DNA of 64,000 bases, taken from the NCBI GenBank assembly GCA_021018815.1, contig JAITYX010000100.1, positions 682,001 through 746,000 of the forward strand, read 5' to 3'. This stretch comes from Talinum fruticosum. Its lineage: Eukaryota; Streptophyta; Magnoliopsida; Caryophyllales; Talinaceae. The position numbers and the translations under genes are program-made. Under the pieces are notes generated by a model. The model worked only from the letters and a program-made list of their open reading frames with translations, had not been told where the DNA came from and searched no databases. Below are positions 1-13,500 of the stretch, piece by piece (the first letter of the stretch is position 1; every line of letters starts with the position of its first letter).

Positions 1-365
1 CATAAGTATGACAACTAAAAGAAAATGGAAGGTTAACATGGTTTAAAAAATAAAGAGAATTAGCATCGAAAGTCCTCAACAACAGGTCAGATACAACAAT
101 CACACCACACAACTTTGACCAAATTAATCATAATCAAGTAAATAATCAATCAGTGATATTATGATACTTGAAAATTGAAACTCCTAAAAATATGATTGGA
201 ATGGTTACTAGTATAAGAGAAAGTCTTCAAAGGAGTAGAACACGCATATTTGTCATGCCTCACCATAATTTATTATCTAATGAAGAACACTGGAGCAAGC
301 AAAGTTCGTAGTTCCAGACTTAGTAATACTAAAAATAGAGGTAACCTGAGAAAAATAGAATTTAC

Positions 366-1830
366 CAAGAATCAGACGCTATGGATAGGTTCAAGAGCTT
401 CCCTAATATCCTAGAAGATGACATGATCTAGAAAACAATCTCCAACCATAAACCTAACATAATGCTGTGATATGACATGAAATTGCCAAGGATGGTGGTT
501 GAAGAAAAATATTCCATGAATGACTAAAGCTATTCTCATATGCTTCTTGCTGGCAAAGAACCCCATCTCTCTACCCACAGCACTCAGCTGTCCAAAGTCC
601 ATCCAACAATCACCAGCCTTAGCAGTGATTAATGTCATTGACACAAATCAGCTGAGAAACAAATGCTACCCCATCAACAAAAAGAAAGAACGCATTTATC
701 AACATCTCGACCCTATCGTATGGTTTTTATAAAAATATCTCTACGACAGAAGCAAATGATCTCTACTTCATCAATTATTCTCCCATGAATCAATATGTGA
801 AAGAGAGGGCTTGCGGTGCCTAAATCTTGAAAACTTTCATAACATTGGGCCTTATCATAAATACAAATGATAATAATCTAATTACTATAAGCTGACACGA
901 AGTTAGCAACCTTAACAACCCCCCACCCCCGCGACCCCCAGGCACATCGGGCAACAAAAAAATCCACCACTATATACATCTTTTGAGCTTTAAGAAGTGT
1001 AAAGCTCATATCTTGTCAAGGACTACTCAATCAAATGTCCAAAGGCAAGCAACCAAGAGAACTACACAAGTCCAGGCCACCTTACGGGAACATCAAAAAT
1101 TTTCCCAAAACTCCCAATTCAGAAGGAGAAATTTTACACTTTGAGCACTTTTGATATATAAAAACTTTCTAACACCAAAAATTACAATCCTACAAAGGTT
1201 AATCCAGTAACTAGTACCTAAAACAGCACTTCGATCAAACTTTTCATCAATTAATCTGGGCAATCCTTAAAGTTGACCAACCCCATCTCTCTCCCCCCAC
1301 CCCAAAATCCAAAAATTCTAACTAAGTCAGAAATTCATTAATTCAATAACCAATCATTTCATAATTAGCAAAACATGTAACCCGTGAAATCAACAGCCAA
1401 ACAATAGAACAAAAGTCGGACCACTCCCTAGCTCGACCAGAAAAATCACAACTTTGGCAAAACAAAAGAAAGAACAAAAGAGAATTCCAAAACCCAGAAA
1501 AATTATTCATACAAAAGAAACTAAAGCAAGGACGAAAATGATGGTACTTACCGAAAAAATAAATGCAGATAAATTAGGGTTCCAAACGCAAGGGGTAGCT
1601 CAAAAAAAGGGATATACTTGATTTTTATAGGGGAGAGTGCCGTGGAGTGATGGAGAATGATGATAATTTACCTCGAAGCTCGCAACTTTTTGCTTTCTCT
1701 CTCCTCCTCCCCTCTTCTTCTTCTTCTTCGCTGGATTTTCTCTCTCCTACGACTACACCTCCTCAGATCAACAATGATCGTCAGCACTCAGCAGCCTTGT
1801 TTTGTTTCTCTCTCTCTCTCTCTCCCTCCT
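366..1830 (-). other. Possible 5' end of an unidentified minus-strand gene
   Basis: Read on the minus strand, a GA-rich leader ends in a good splice donor at about 1672 (GAG|GTAAAT). A later acceptor (TTGTTTTCTAG) precedes a short exon, 366-427. That exon contains an ATG at 424 in a frame starting MSSSRILGKLLNLS and ends at a GTAAAT donor. The leader and first intron look like an ordinary plant 5' UTR arrangement, but no domain or family could be recognised. No convincing coding exon was seen in 1-365, so the rest of the gene would lie left of the window or in exons too short to see. The 77-codon open frame at 411-644 is probably intronic. Confidence 0.3.
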
Positions 1831-2776
1831 TCGGCTAATTTGATAAGGGCTTGTTTGGCTTTCCCCTTGCCTCCCACTACCCGACAAAAAGAAGGAATAT
1901 ATTATATATGTATATATATCTCTCTCCCGGTGGCTTTGATCTGATCTAAACCGTCCATTTCTTTGCTAGCTCTGATTGGATGACTGTGATGGCACGTAAT
2001 TAGTACTTCTATCAAGTCAAAATTGATAGGGTTGGTCAAAATGGAACAACGTTATAGTTTTAAGGCTGTTCGAATTTACCTCAAAATTTATAATTTATTT
2101 ATATTTTATATTTATTTCTATTTTTTTGTTTTTTTGTTTCTTCTTTTTTTCTATTACTCATTTATTTTTTTCGTTTTTTTGTTTATTTATATTTGTTTAT
2201 CTTTTTGTGTGTTATTTTATATAATTTCGAACATGCCTTTTAGTCTTTGAGTTTAATGGTTGACCTAATTTTCAAGTAATTAGACATTAGTCATTTTATT
2301 CACATGAGGAGTACTGCATATCGATTTGATATCAATCCGCTCAACCGATAAAGTGTTTTAAGAGTTTTTGTTAGATATATAAACTCGAATCCTGTCTATA
2401 TTAACATTTACGTCTCATTCACATAAAGAAAAAGAAGATATTTATTTTCGGATGATGAATTACCATTGATGGCCATTACCAGTCATGAATGAGTTTGTTT
2501 TGGTGAAGTTGAGTGTATGTTTGATGTATAGAAACATACCGAGGTGTAAATACTAGTGTAGAGAAATCCATACTTACCCGCGTTTGACAATGACTACTTT
2601 AGCAACTAAACTAACAAAAGAATATCAGACACCACAGAAAAATGGATTTGATTTCTTCTTACCGATAATAAATATGAACATTCACAATAAATTAGTGCTT
2701 AGTGTTATTTTAAGGAATAAAATGAGTAAAGATTGTATGTTGTGCTGAACTGATTATACCAGGAATACAGGGAGGG

Positions 2777-2811
<35 letters not shown>

Positions 2812-3147
2812 TGGTCACCAATGGAGTCTGAAGTCACACATCTAGAATGTCAGAAGCAAAATACAACTTCAGGTTCGAATTAGAAAAGAAAGTGAGAGAG
2901 AGAGAGAGAGAGAGAGAGCGGGAGAGAGAGAGAGAACATTATTGTTTCCAAGATGGAAAACAAACCAAGGAATATCTGTTATAATTACACTACAAAGATT
3001 ACAACACAATCATTACCGCACAAAGTACCACCTAATTTGCACAACACTTTCCTGTTTCATATAGACTGTGAAACAAGGATGATCACCACCTAGCAGATTA
3101 CGTCAAACCAGGAACTTAAAAAGGCAGAGACTTGCACAATTTCTACC
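1831..3147. other. Intergenic, AT-rich, with two GA microsatellites
   Basis: No gene is supported here. The stretch holds a T-rich tract (about 2095-2230) and two long GA runs. The 3' untranslated part of the armadillo gene probably occupies its right end. Confidence 0.6.
2779..2936. repeat. Two (GA)n microsatellites
   Basis: GA dinucleotide runs occupy about 2779-2807 and 2892-2935, the second interrupted by a GCGG. They lie downstream of the armadillo gene stop codon. Confidence 0.9.
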
Positions 3148-4834
3148 TCATTTTCTGATGAACAAGCTCCTCAATCTCCCTCTCTCCAACCTCTCAAGTA
3201 GTTTCTTGGCACCCGGAATCTCCATCTCTGTCAGCTTCTTCAGGTACCCTATCGCGCCATATGACACCATTAGCCTCTTGCATTTCCTGCTTGACGAGAC
3301 GCCCAACAAACAAGAGATTGAGTATTTTTGGCTGTGTTTTGAGGGTTTGGATCGAGCAATTGGACCAAGTTGGGCACACTCTTGTCATTCTTCTTCACTT
3401 CTCTACAATTATGCCGTAGGGTCATCAAGCTTGAGAGTGCCTGGGCAGCTACCTCTCTAGCTCCATAGGTTTTGGCCTCGAGCATCTTGATTAGCAACGG
3501 GATACAACCTGCTTCCGCCACTGTCTTCTTCACCTCGGCCGAGTCACAAACCCGGCAAATAGCCGAGGCAGCTGCTTGTTGGGCCCCCAGTGACCCGGTC
3601 TTCAATACATGCACCAGCCGAGGGAGGAAGCCAAGAGGTTCTAAGAACTCCATGGAAACGGATCCTACCAAATTCTTCAATGCCCCCATGGCAGGTTCCT
3701 GAGGTAATGGCCCGTCTAGGTAGGCCAACAATGTCCGGATCCCCCTCCGCAATGACTGATCTTCGGAGGGTTTCGTTGCTTGCAGTGAGATTCTGCAAGC
3801 ACTCAGCTGCATACTCCTTAGAACCCAATAAGATTCCAGACCCCAGAAGATCAAGCATGACCCGAACAATTCCTTCCTCGGCTAGGGTTTGCCTCACCTC
3901 AGGCACAACTGATATGTTCTTCAGAGTGCAGGCAGCTGAAGCCTGCGAAACTGAATCACCGATTGTGCAGATTTCAATCAAGGGTCTAACCCCACCATGC
4001 CCTACTATGGCTCGGGCTATTTCGGGTGACATTGACAGCCTCTGAAGAGAGATTGTGGCCTTCTCTTTACCCACTAAACTGCCAGACTCAATTACCCTTA
4101 TAAGAGAAGGAAGAACCCCTCTGAAACAAGCCAATGTTCACAAGACCCCGACTCTGCCAACGAGCAAATGACAGCAACTGTTTTCTCCCGGATTCTGGGA
4201 GAAGTTGCTGTCAGAAGTTGCACCAAGGCAGCAACATTGCTTCTTCCTATAACAGATAACACAGTTTTCTCGTCCTCTTTCATTATCTCAACAAGGGTGT
4301 CTAAAGCCTTGTGTTTTGCCTCCAAGTGCCCGATTTGAAGCCGGGCTAGTAGCTCCTTTATATTGACTTGGGTTGAGTTCTTCGGTTCAGATGATAGGAT
4401 AGATGTAACAGAGGGGGTAGTAGTAGCAGTAATCTCACCAAGGACACCAGTCTTTATCAACAGCCCACAGTCTCGGAGATTCAAGTCCAATTTACCTGAC
4501 AAGGAGTCGAGATCACTCTGCATTTGGAGCTTCCCTCGTACTTCTCTTGAATACAAATCTCAGCAAGTTCGATTGCTTCATTCAGGGTTTTTGAAACAGC
4601 CTGCAGTAGTTCTTTGCATAGTGTGTTCTTTGAGAAGCAGGGATGGCTTGATAAATCAGATAACCGAGAAGGGACTTGGTCTAATCTTGATATGATCATC
4701 TTCCATCTCCCGGGAAATCCCTTGACCTGTCTTGCTTTATCAAGTGCCATAGGAACGAGCTCTTGGGCATGTGACAACCATTCCTCAACCGTCCGATCAG
4801 CCACCACATTTTTGTGAACTTTCTCTTCTACCAT
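3148..4834 (-). CDS. Armadillo-repeat protein (At1g01830/At2g45720-type), frame interrupted
   Basis: A cytosolic/nuclear-type protein of about 562 residues in one coding exon. The N-terminal part (VEEWLSHAQELVPMALDKAR) is the helical region typical of this plant ARM family. Armadillo repeats follow (for example LLARLQIGHLEAKHKALDTL and IPLLIKMLEAKTYGAREVAA). The tail (YGAIGYLKKLTEMEIPGAKK, ending LRSLFIRK) is family-typical. The first true ATG is at 4834; the open frame upstream only has a TTG. The frame shifts four times, at homopolymers 4533-4535 (G3 in sense), 4116-4119 (G4), 3741-3745 (G5) and 3325-3329 (A5). Single-base restoration at three sites, and a one- or two-base change at 3741-3745, keeps the whole family-like sequence in register with no internal stops. 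These look like consensus errors rather than decay. Its molecular role is unknown; ARM repeats usually bind proteins. Confidence 0.85.
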
Positions 4835-6600
4835 GGCCTTTGTTGCGGATTCCAATCAGATTGATCACTAGATTCTCAACAACTGCAATTCACTGGTAAC
4901 AAGAGTAACAACATTTCAGTATGGACCCACAATCAGAAATACAAGGCATATTGTTAATAAATGACCAAGAAGTACACTTAGGGCTGACAGGCAAGCAACT
5001 TGTAGACATCGATAAAGAGCCTCCATTAACGTAGTCATATCTCAACAACTTTGCAATCACACCAATGAAGGCAAGACACTTTGATGCTCAAAAGCAGTAA
5101 CAAATTAAATCCATATAGCACAACACAAGGGCCTACATAGGGAGTAGTTAAGTTGATAGTAAGGTTGAACTAAAAATTAGCATGACGAAGATTTTTTTTT
5201 TTTTTTTTTTGGGGGTGGGGCGGGGTTGTTCTAGAATGTTGTAATGTCACACAGTCTGCTTCTCCACAAACACACAAGAACCAACCAAAAAATCAAACCA
5301 CCAATAGGGAAGCACAATTAATGTGTGTATACATTGTGAAATATCATTCAATTCACATGAATGAAGATACAATAAGCTTTCTTTCACTGGAAAGAACATG
5401 AGTTCATGACAAACATCCACCCCTTTTACTTTTCATTTGGTATGATCTCCAAATTTTCAGGGTTTACAAAAAATTTCAGACAAGAAAAGTTCTTACCTCA
5501 CAAAATGATCAAACAACAGTATCAACATGATTAGGTGTTCAAGCCTACCTTTTTAGGCTAATCAAAAGCAGTTAAAACAGATGACCAAAAACCATTGACA
5601 TACACTGATATCAAGTGCTCCACTAGGCTTCAAATGAGGAAAAGCAAGATCAACAATGGGTATTTAGGTAAAATTCCTAAAACATAAATCTTCACTGTTC
5701 AACAACAATTGAGCTAGGCCAACTTCAATTTGATCTATTTCTATGGCTAACGTATGTGACAGAGACAAAGATAAAAAAGAGATTCCAGCTGTACTTTTGC
5801 ATTTTTAACCATGTACTATATTCTTTTTTGTGGGGTTTGGAGAGAAAGGTATGGATACACAGAGAATTGCTTAGCTTCCAAGAGATGATATGTGATCAAC
5901 ATAATCAAAAGTACAATGAGATTATTAGCCTATTAAGCAATACAAATACACAATTTGCATAAAAATGGGTCAAATAGCAGAATTAAAATTGAAGGGGTGA
6001 AAAGAAGGTGAAAGTTTTGAGTCTTTCTTTGCAAGCGAAGCAAGAGAATCGTGGTTCAAGAACACACCTTTAAGTCTCAGAAAATCCAGAAGCTTGTGCC
6101 TTTAATATCTCTCACTGCAAAGCAACCCTCATTAGCTTGATCTTCAAACTTCTTCCCTTTCTCTCTCCATCTCTATCTCCCTCTCTCAAAAACCCAGAAA
6201 GGCTGAAAGCTGAGCTTGATTTGATCTGTTTAATTAAGGCAGTCCCAGACACACTTCCTAAAATTTCAGAGATACCCAGAAGTTAATCTGGTGTTTGAAG
6301 ATGAAAAGGACACAAAACGGTATAGAGAATTCAAAATCAAAGTAAAAACAAAAGAATCTTTCAAAGAGTAGCAGCTAGCGAGAAGGACAAGCGAACAAAG
6401 AAACCCAGGTTTTTGAATTACACTAATCCCAGCAGCAAGTACTTCTCCTTTATTTATGGTAATGAGACGAGAGAGAGAGAGAGAGAGAGAGATTCAAAAA
6501 TCAAACCTTTTTTTCAGCTGCAGATGTCTAGAACTGTTTCTGGGTCAGCTGGGTAATTCAGTCACAGCAGTTACTTGAATTTCTACTGTGAGCAAAAGAG
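4835..6600 (-). other. Leader and 5' UTR intron of the armadillo gene
   Basis: On the minus strand a good acceptor (TTACCAG) lies about 50 bases before the ATG, near 4893. A GA-rich first exon is likely at about 6070-6600, with a possible donor AAAG|GTGTGT near 6069. This implies a 5' UTR intron of about 1.2 kb. No coding signal was seen in this stretch. It contains a T19 run followed by a G-rich tract (5192-5226) and a GA microsatellite (6470-6491). Confidence 0.5.
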
Positions 6601-9066
6601 AAGATACCGACAGAGAGAAGAGGGGAGAGAGAGAATCGGACGGACATGATTGTTTCGGGGAACAGGATCATTCGACCGTTGGGATTGATTGATGAAAGAT
6701 TTGAATTTTTTTCGTCTGAGGGGATCTTGAGGTGACCGAGGAAGAGGAGGTGATGTGGAGGAGAGAGAAAGCCACGTGTTTAGTGGGGTCACCAAATGAG
6801 TGCCACTCGCTATCACTTTCTGAACCACGTGTTATTAAGCTTTTTCTCTAACTTTACCTTTTTTAATTATTTTTTAATGCATAAAATTATTTTGGTGGGC
6901 CTAAAGCTAGAGCTATTTTTTTTCCTTTTTCTGCACCCAAAAAAAAAACTTTTTATAAATAAAAAATAAAAAATAGGATAATCCCTTAACCTTTTCCATC
7001 CTTTTAGGCAGTGTCAACCAAAGACAAATGTGTTCAATCCAAAAAAAAAAAAATCCACAAAGATAAATGTGAAAAAAGAAAAAGTTACCAAATAATATTA
7101 GAGGTAAAAAAAAAAAGTGAAAAGTTTAATTGAAAAATTAAGGAGTCAAATGAAAGGGAGTTTGGATTGATGTTTGTGATAAAACAAAATTTCTTGGTTT
7201 TAGGTTTTGGAATTATACCTTTTGGATTATATTCATAATTTATTCTTTTTATTTACTGTATAATTTATTATTGACAACCATAAATATCTTGTATAATTTT
7301 TATCTCGGATATGTGTTTGAGTAATATACAATCCCCTAACTTTCCGAATGAAAAAACAAATAAATACTCGACAAATGTTTATTAATGTTATGAATACAAT
7401 TATAATTACGAGATATGACTTGTGTTAAATGAGTGTTGATGAATACTTATTAATATTGATCGGTGCCGATCGGTGCTAAATACCGATTACTTATGATAAG
7501 TTGAAGTAAATAATCGCTTAATTGCTTTCGGTCTAGAAAGCATTTTGATGGAAACATAGTATTAATAAATGGTTCAGTTGAGCACAAAAGCAATCACAAA
7601 ATATAAGCGCTAAAGTGACACCAATAATCCAAACATTTACTATTTAAGTTGCAAAAATTTCGAGTTCAAGTTAAAGTCATGTAGTAATTTTTAAAAGAAA
7701 ATCGTTTAATTAATACTAAAATAAAATTTTATTCAATTAAAAAAATTCATAATCATACTTTTAATACTCGCACTATTATGATTCCAAATTCCAATTACTG
7801 CACGTTATTGACCAAATTTAGAAAAAATAAAATAAAATAAATTCCTCTATTCACTACAATACAAAGAGCCATATGACAACAGTAACCTTTCCTCACTTCC
7901 AAGTCAAGATTATTTGAATTTTCAAGAGCCCACCTCCCCTCTTTTTCTTTTTTTCTTTTTTGGTGGTTTAAATAATCCTAGGTGTTGGTATAGTCCATTT
8001 TTTATTTGAAATATAATATTTTGAGAAGTGGATTTTTTTTTTTCGAAATTTTCTTACATTTACAAATTTCAAAACCCTTTAAAAAATTCCAAATAATCAC
8101 AACCCTGTTACATAAATATACAATGATTATTACTCCGTATAAACTTTACTTTTTATAATTAAAAATTAATAAATGACTTAAAATACGTTATTAAAGTATT
8201 TTCAAATTTGAATCGTAGATTTGAATTTAATTATTAATTAAGATATAAACACATGTAAGCTTTTAGTTAATATAATAATAGCCAAGTAGACTTGCAATAA
8301 TCCCAAGGATTTTATTTCTTTTTTTAAAATAATTTATTAAATTAATACAAATAATGAATTTAAATGTGGGGTTCAGAAAAGAGAATTTGGCAGTTTTTTT
8401 AAAAAATTATTAAATTTAATTTACAAACATACAAAGGCATAGGCACGGATATCCACAGACGCGTGGGCGTGGCTTGGGCAGCAGCGTTGCCTGAACGTAA
8501 CGCTGTCTCCTGTCTTTGATGATTTTTTGGACTTTCTCTCTCCTCTCTAATGGCTCTCTTTGCACAATGAGCTGGGCACAGTTCATTTGCTCGAGTGCCC
8601 GAGATCACTCGGGTCGGGACAACTGCAGGTCCGAATGAACATCTGACAAATTTATTCAACACGACATTAATGTCGAATACCCCACACTTGAACATCGGCA
8701 TGACCAAGTCCAAATAACATTGATCTACTGTAGGTCCAAATGAAAATCTGACAGTATATAGAATAGAAAAACTTCATATAAACCAAGAACATCGGAGTTC
8801 TCAACAAATATCTTAAAAGCTAACGAGCGTGAATCCCTTGATTGTGCAAATAGATCTCACATAACATTTGAAGCGATCAGCAGACCCGATTAAATAACCC
8901 TCACGAACAAATATCAAATGATTCAAATTCAACAACCAAAATGCATAATTGAGTTTTAACCCTAAGAACAGTTGATACAGGCATCACAGACTGGTACAGC
9001 ACTAGAGAAACTAGCAGCAGTTCTACGACTGATCCTACAAACCACCAACTTCGAATCCTTCCTAGC
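6600..9066. other. AT-rich intergenic region
   Basis: About 6.85-8.4 kb is strongly AT-rich with poly-A/T runs and no coding signal. From 8.4 to 9.07 kb the base composition becomes more even; this probably includes the 3' UTR of the splicing-factor gene. A degenerate direct repeat of about 30 bases (core AGGTCC.AATGAA.ATCTGACA) occurs near 8625 and 8732. The 104-codon minus-strand frame at 8399-8713 resembles no family I know. Confidence 0.5.
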
Positions 9067-12000
9067 TTATGATCTCGACCTGTCTCGTGGTGGGGGCGAG
9101 CGACTGCATCAGTAGAAATGGCAACATATAAGCCCACAATTGAGGTAAAAAGCGGAATAGTAATGGGCAATAAAACTGAGGTAAAAAAGGGCGAATAGTA
9201 GAGTAGTAGCAGTAGGCATTAAGGTTAGAGTCAATTTCTTTTTTTTTTTTTTTTTTTGGGGGGGTGGGGAGGGGGAAGAAGAGAGAGAAAGAAAGACCTG
9301 CGACTGCGGTATCTCCCATTAGCAGGGCTTTCATCTCTGCCATAATCAGGGCTGCCCCGAGCTTCAGGTTTGGAACCTGGGTTTGGTCCACGACCATAGT
9401 CAGGACTGCCTCTGTCTCTACCATATCCGTAGTCTGGGCTACCCCTCTCCCTGCGGTATGGGCTAGGGGATCTCCTACGGTCATAACCTCCTCTGTCAGG
9501 AGACAAATCCCTTCCTCTTCTATCAGGATTGAAATCACTCCTATCATCATCTCTAATAGCATATTCCACAGTTATAACTCTATCCATAAGCTTGCTGCAT
9601 CACATCCAAATTACCAATCATTAGCAGGGGTTCAGTATTTGCTATAATCCCAGATAAGATAACAATGGGAAGAGAGAGAGAGAGAGAGAAGGGGAGGGGA
9701 GGGGAGAGGGGGCTTCGGAAGCACAATGGTGTGTACTCATTCCCCCTTCTGGGCCAAAACCAATATTCTGCAGTTTCCAGGCTGAAGTAGGAAGCGCAGT
9801 CTGCTACTACAGCCTTAACCCTGAATTGAGAGAGACCTTTTTCATTGGACATCGACATAATTCTAGCTTAGCATTTCATGCACCGGGGTCCATAATTCTG
9901 GGCTCATTCTCACTGAATACTAAATGAACCCATCAATGTCCAGCAAATATCTCTTCAAAAAGCAAAGCCCCAAAATAAAGTTCACGTAACATGTATTCAT
10001 AGTCATACTATCAAACATCAAATTTAAACGAAAAGCATTTTTGTGTAGCTCACAGAAGAAGACAGCAATATAAAAAGCAAGAGGAATTGAACACACCTCA
10101 TATTTGTTGCTTCCAATGCTCTAGTGGCATCCTCCTGTGTCTCATACTGAATGAATGCAAAATTTCTTCTGATCCTTATATTTGCTATTTTGCCATACGG
10201 GTCAAAGTGCCTTTCCAAGTCCTTGGACCTTGTATGAATTGGATCAAAATTGATGACAAACAAGGTTTTAGAAGGCCTCTCATTAGCTGCAGGTTTTTCC
10301 CACCACCAGACCTTCGGCTGTCCCGTTCTTGCTGCATTGCAGAAGTAAACGGGGTCACAAACTTATTCAGGAGTATCAACAACTATAAATATGCATAGCC
10401 GAGTGTTGAGCAAAACAGATACAATATTAGTCTAAGGCAATCAAGATGAAAGCGGCTCAACCCCGTAAGCATGAGGGCAAATGATAATGAAGAATACACT
10501 CAACTCCAGTAAAAAGCAACAAATATTATCTGTAATGTGCCAGGACATTCCATGAGATATACGTCCCAAAGCAAGATGCTACAACAAGAACTAAATACAG
10601 CACATAAAAATATTCCTAATAACCAGGGTCATTACCTTTGTCCACTCAACCCGAAGGCGGCGTCCCTTCCTGCCAAACTCTATGCGGTCAAGTTTTCTGA
10701 TGGCATCCTCAGCATCTCTCTCATCTTCCATATAGACAAATGCAAATCCTACGAATTTATAATATTAAGGAACGACAGCAGGATTATTTCAGTTCTGTAA
10801 ACAAATATATTGACCAACAGTCAGTTGCAATGCCAGTAAATAAGAATTTGTTAAACCTGTTGTGGCCAAAACATTCTCCAAACAAAATATATGAGAAAAA
10901 CTAGGAAGTAAACACAACACCTGCTATTGAATGTGATGTCATCATGATTTTAGTGTTGAAACATGTCGAGAATTGAATACTGGGCAAAGGGCATGAGAAA
11001 TGAAAAAGCAATGAGTCTGAGGGAAATATGTTGGTCCCATGCCAATCAGATTGGTTCTTCAAGTAAAACATAGGAGGATGGTGCGTGGGCACAATCGAGA
11101 AAGGAAATGCAGAGAATCCCATCCATCCAAGAAAGACATGGACATTCCAACAAATCCTGCGCCAAAGAATTTATTGAGTGCAGGGTTCTACAGAGTGAAA
11201 AGATGCTCATCTGAAACGGAAATAGCATACACATCCATCTACTGAATTTAATTTTCAAGTACATTGACCGTTTCTGCATAATTTTGTCATGTGTTCACAC
11301 GAAGGCATCATTCTTAATCATGTTATTCTCCTTAAAAATCATAGCACCACAATAAGCAAATCCCAATAGAAAGGTGATGAAAAAGGAAGCTAGCGGAGGC
11401 CTTGCTGCACCCAGTTCTTGTATCTGTGAACTGAAACTCTCCAAGAAACCTTTAGAATTCAACGAAAAAGTCATCCACTCATCCACTTAGCAGACAGTTG
11501 CATAATCACTGGACTATATTAGGGAATGGCTTGACCAGCTTCTGAAAGATCAGCTTCTGATGGTGGTTGTATATGAAAATTTCCTCCATAAAGCATAAAA
11601 GAAGGCATAACATGTTAGAAAGAATACAGAACAAGCTGAAGCAGTCCATAAAATGGCATGAATCAGCACTAATAGCTCCCAACGCGAAAATCGGCTACAA
11701 TGAGAAACATCCTCCTGACGGGTAGCACAGTTTCAGCCATTCACCACTGAAATTCTCAGCAACGGAACACAGATCTTGCAGTCCAACTTTTGCAGGCAAC
11801 ATTAACTAGGTGATGCTGCCTTGGCATATTAATAATCTTTGAACACAACAAAACTGTCAAAACAATATGTATCTGTGGCACCTTATTCTCATCTAGACGA
11901 CATGAACATAATGGGAACACAGCAATATGCTGATACCTTACATAGCAGGGAATCAGGGATATGTAATTTGACACAGGTGTAAAGCAACAATAAACTGATT

Positions 12001-12506
12001 AACATTGGGCCAACTTGTGGACCCGCTCAAAGTAAAAAAATTAGCAACCAATCCTTTAAGGCATTGATGTTTCTTCCACAAACACTTGTCTTTTGGCTCT
12101 GTATTGAAAACATATCAATCCATCCATGAAAATATGCAAATTCTCAACTGAAATGGTCTATCAGGAGACCAATCTCTTTCTGTTAAGTATCAGGTTCGAA
12201 ATTATGCATGTGAATCTGTCTATGAGTTGCACTTGGGGAGATGATCTCTTGCCCCAGAAAAGATTATAAAATAAATAGTAAATGCAATTACCAATTGCCT
12301 ATAATCAGTCATGCATTACACAGATGAAACTCAAAAGCTTAATATAGATTAAAAAGCCACCATGAAAATCAACAGACTCAAGAGCCAATACAACACTTAC
12401 CAGACTTCATATCAACCCTTTCAACCCTCCCATATCTTTTAAAAAGCCGTTCAATCTCAGATTGCCGTGCATCATAATCCAAGTTCCCACAAAAGATAGC
12501 TCTCAT
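9067..12506 (-). CDS. SR splicing factor, RS31/RS40/RS41 subfamily
   Basis: A nuclear pre-mRNA splicing factor of about 262 residues. Exons in sense order: 12506-12401, 10748-10636, 10331-10097, 9594-9298, 9103-9067, all with good borders. RRM1 starts [20 protein letters not shown] with RNP1-like [13 protein letters not shown]2 is [20 protein letters not shown] with [15 protein letters not shown] RNP1 (here [10 protein letters not shown]). The C-terminal RS domain carries SPDYGR repeats and ends [15 protein letters not shown]. The [13 protein letters not shown] stretch resembles RS40/RS41, whereas the short RS tail is nearer RS31, so the exact subgroup is open. One frameshift lies in an A5 run (sense) at 10294-10298, between SRRSGGGK and [10 protein letters not shown]. 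The 1.65-kb intron after the first coding exon is where plant RS genes carry regulated alternative splicing; that is inferred, not seen here. Confidence 0.93.
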
Positions 12507-13500
12507 CTTCAAAAGCCTCAGACTTCAGGTGCTTTCTCAATTTCCCTACAGGAAAATGGGTATGAAGGAGGACACTCAGCACAAAATTGACATATGCCCA
12601 CGGGAGAGGGGGAGTTAAGGATCTCCTGATAAGTATAATGACAAATGCACAAGTTGAACACATCAAAACCCGTAAAACACAAAATATACACTAACTATCC
12701 AGCTTGAACTCTTTGACTTCTATGTTTTGAAACTGCTAGAAGGAACAAGCTTCACAAACTGTAAGAGGATGGGGACCAGAACAGATACAAAAACAAGTGA
12801 TTACAAGTTACCTCCAAAATTTGCGGGAGAAAAAAAAAGACTTTCGGAGCTGAATAGCACTAAACACCACTCCCCTTAAGTAAAAGGCCGACACTGACAA
12901 AGAGTGACAATTAACAACTCAAAATCAGCACAAGAGATTTATTTATGTGCAATTTTTTTATTGTTTTTAAGAATGTAAAGTAAAAAGGAGCAAAAATCCA
13001 ATCTTTAGCTCAAAAATAGTCTTTTGAGAGCTAAACTTGACAAAATAATCCAACAAAAATTCAAACTCCCATCAAATCAGATAGATAATAACAATAATAA
13101 GCCCCGAGTAACCACAGGCTTGGAACGCGGCTAAATTTAAAAATAACCCAGTTGAAATTAGGGCATGTTATATAACAATTTTTGAACAGGGATCTAAGTT
13201 ACAGCCCAACAGTTCAAAGAGACAGGAAGAAAAAGCATATGAAATTAGGGCACCAATGAGCGAAGAGCTGGCACACCTTGTAAATTCAAACAAGCAATAG
13301 CAAAACCCTAAGCATGGTGCAAAGATCCGGAACGAAAATCTCCCCCACCCTCGAAATTCAGAAAGAGAACACCGAATAATAGAGAGAGAGAGAAAGATGG
13401 GAGGAGAATACCTTCGCTTCGCCGGACTGAGGCTCTGAGCTACGCAGAGAGAGAGAAAGAGGGGAGAGAGAGAGAGGGAGAGAGAGAGAGACAGAGACTG
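12507..13500 (-). other. 5' UTR exon and intron of the SR splicing factor gene
   Basis: A non-coding first exon at about 13411-13500 ends in donor GCGAAG|GTATTC. The intron runs to an acceptor just before the ATG (TTTTGAAG|ATGAGAGC). The leader contains a long compound GA/CT tract (13376-13497), a common plant 5' UTR feature. Confidence 0.6.
13376..13497. repeat. Compound GA microsatellite in a 5' leader
   Basis: Interrupted GA runs cover most of this interval, at the presumed transcription start of the SR splicing factor gene. Confidence 0.85.

Noticed and set aside
411..644. 77-codon minus-strand frame at the left edge
   Set aside because: It crosses a good splice acceptor and has no recognisable family; treated as intron.
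2023..2250. 75-codon Phe/Tyr/Leu-rich frame
   Set aside because: Produced by a T-rich tract; no codon structure or family resemblance.
3148..4834. Armadillo gene as a decayed pseudogene
   Set aside because: All breaks are in homopolymers, the sequence between them is fully family-like, and the same break type recurs in other essential genes of the window.
8399..8713. 104-codon minus-strand frame
   Set aside because: No recognisable family and no splice or start context; part of a mixed repeat-like spacer.
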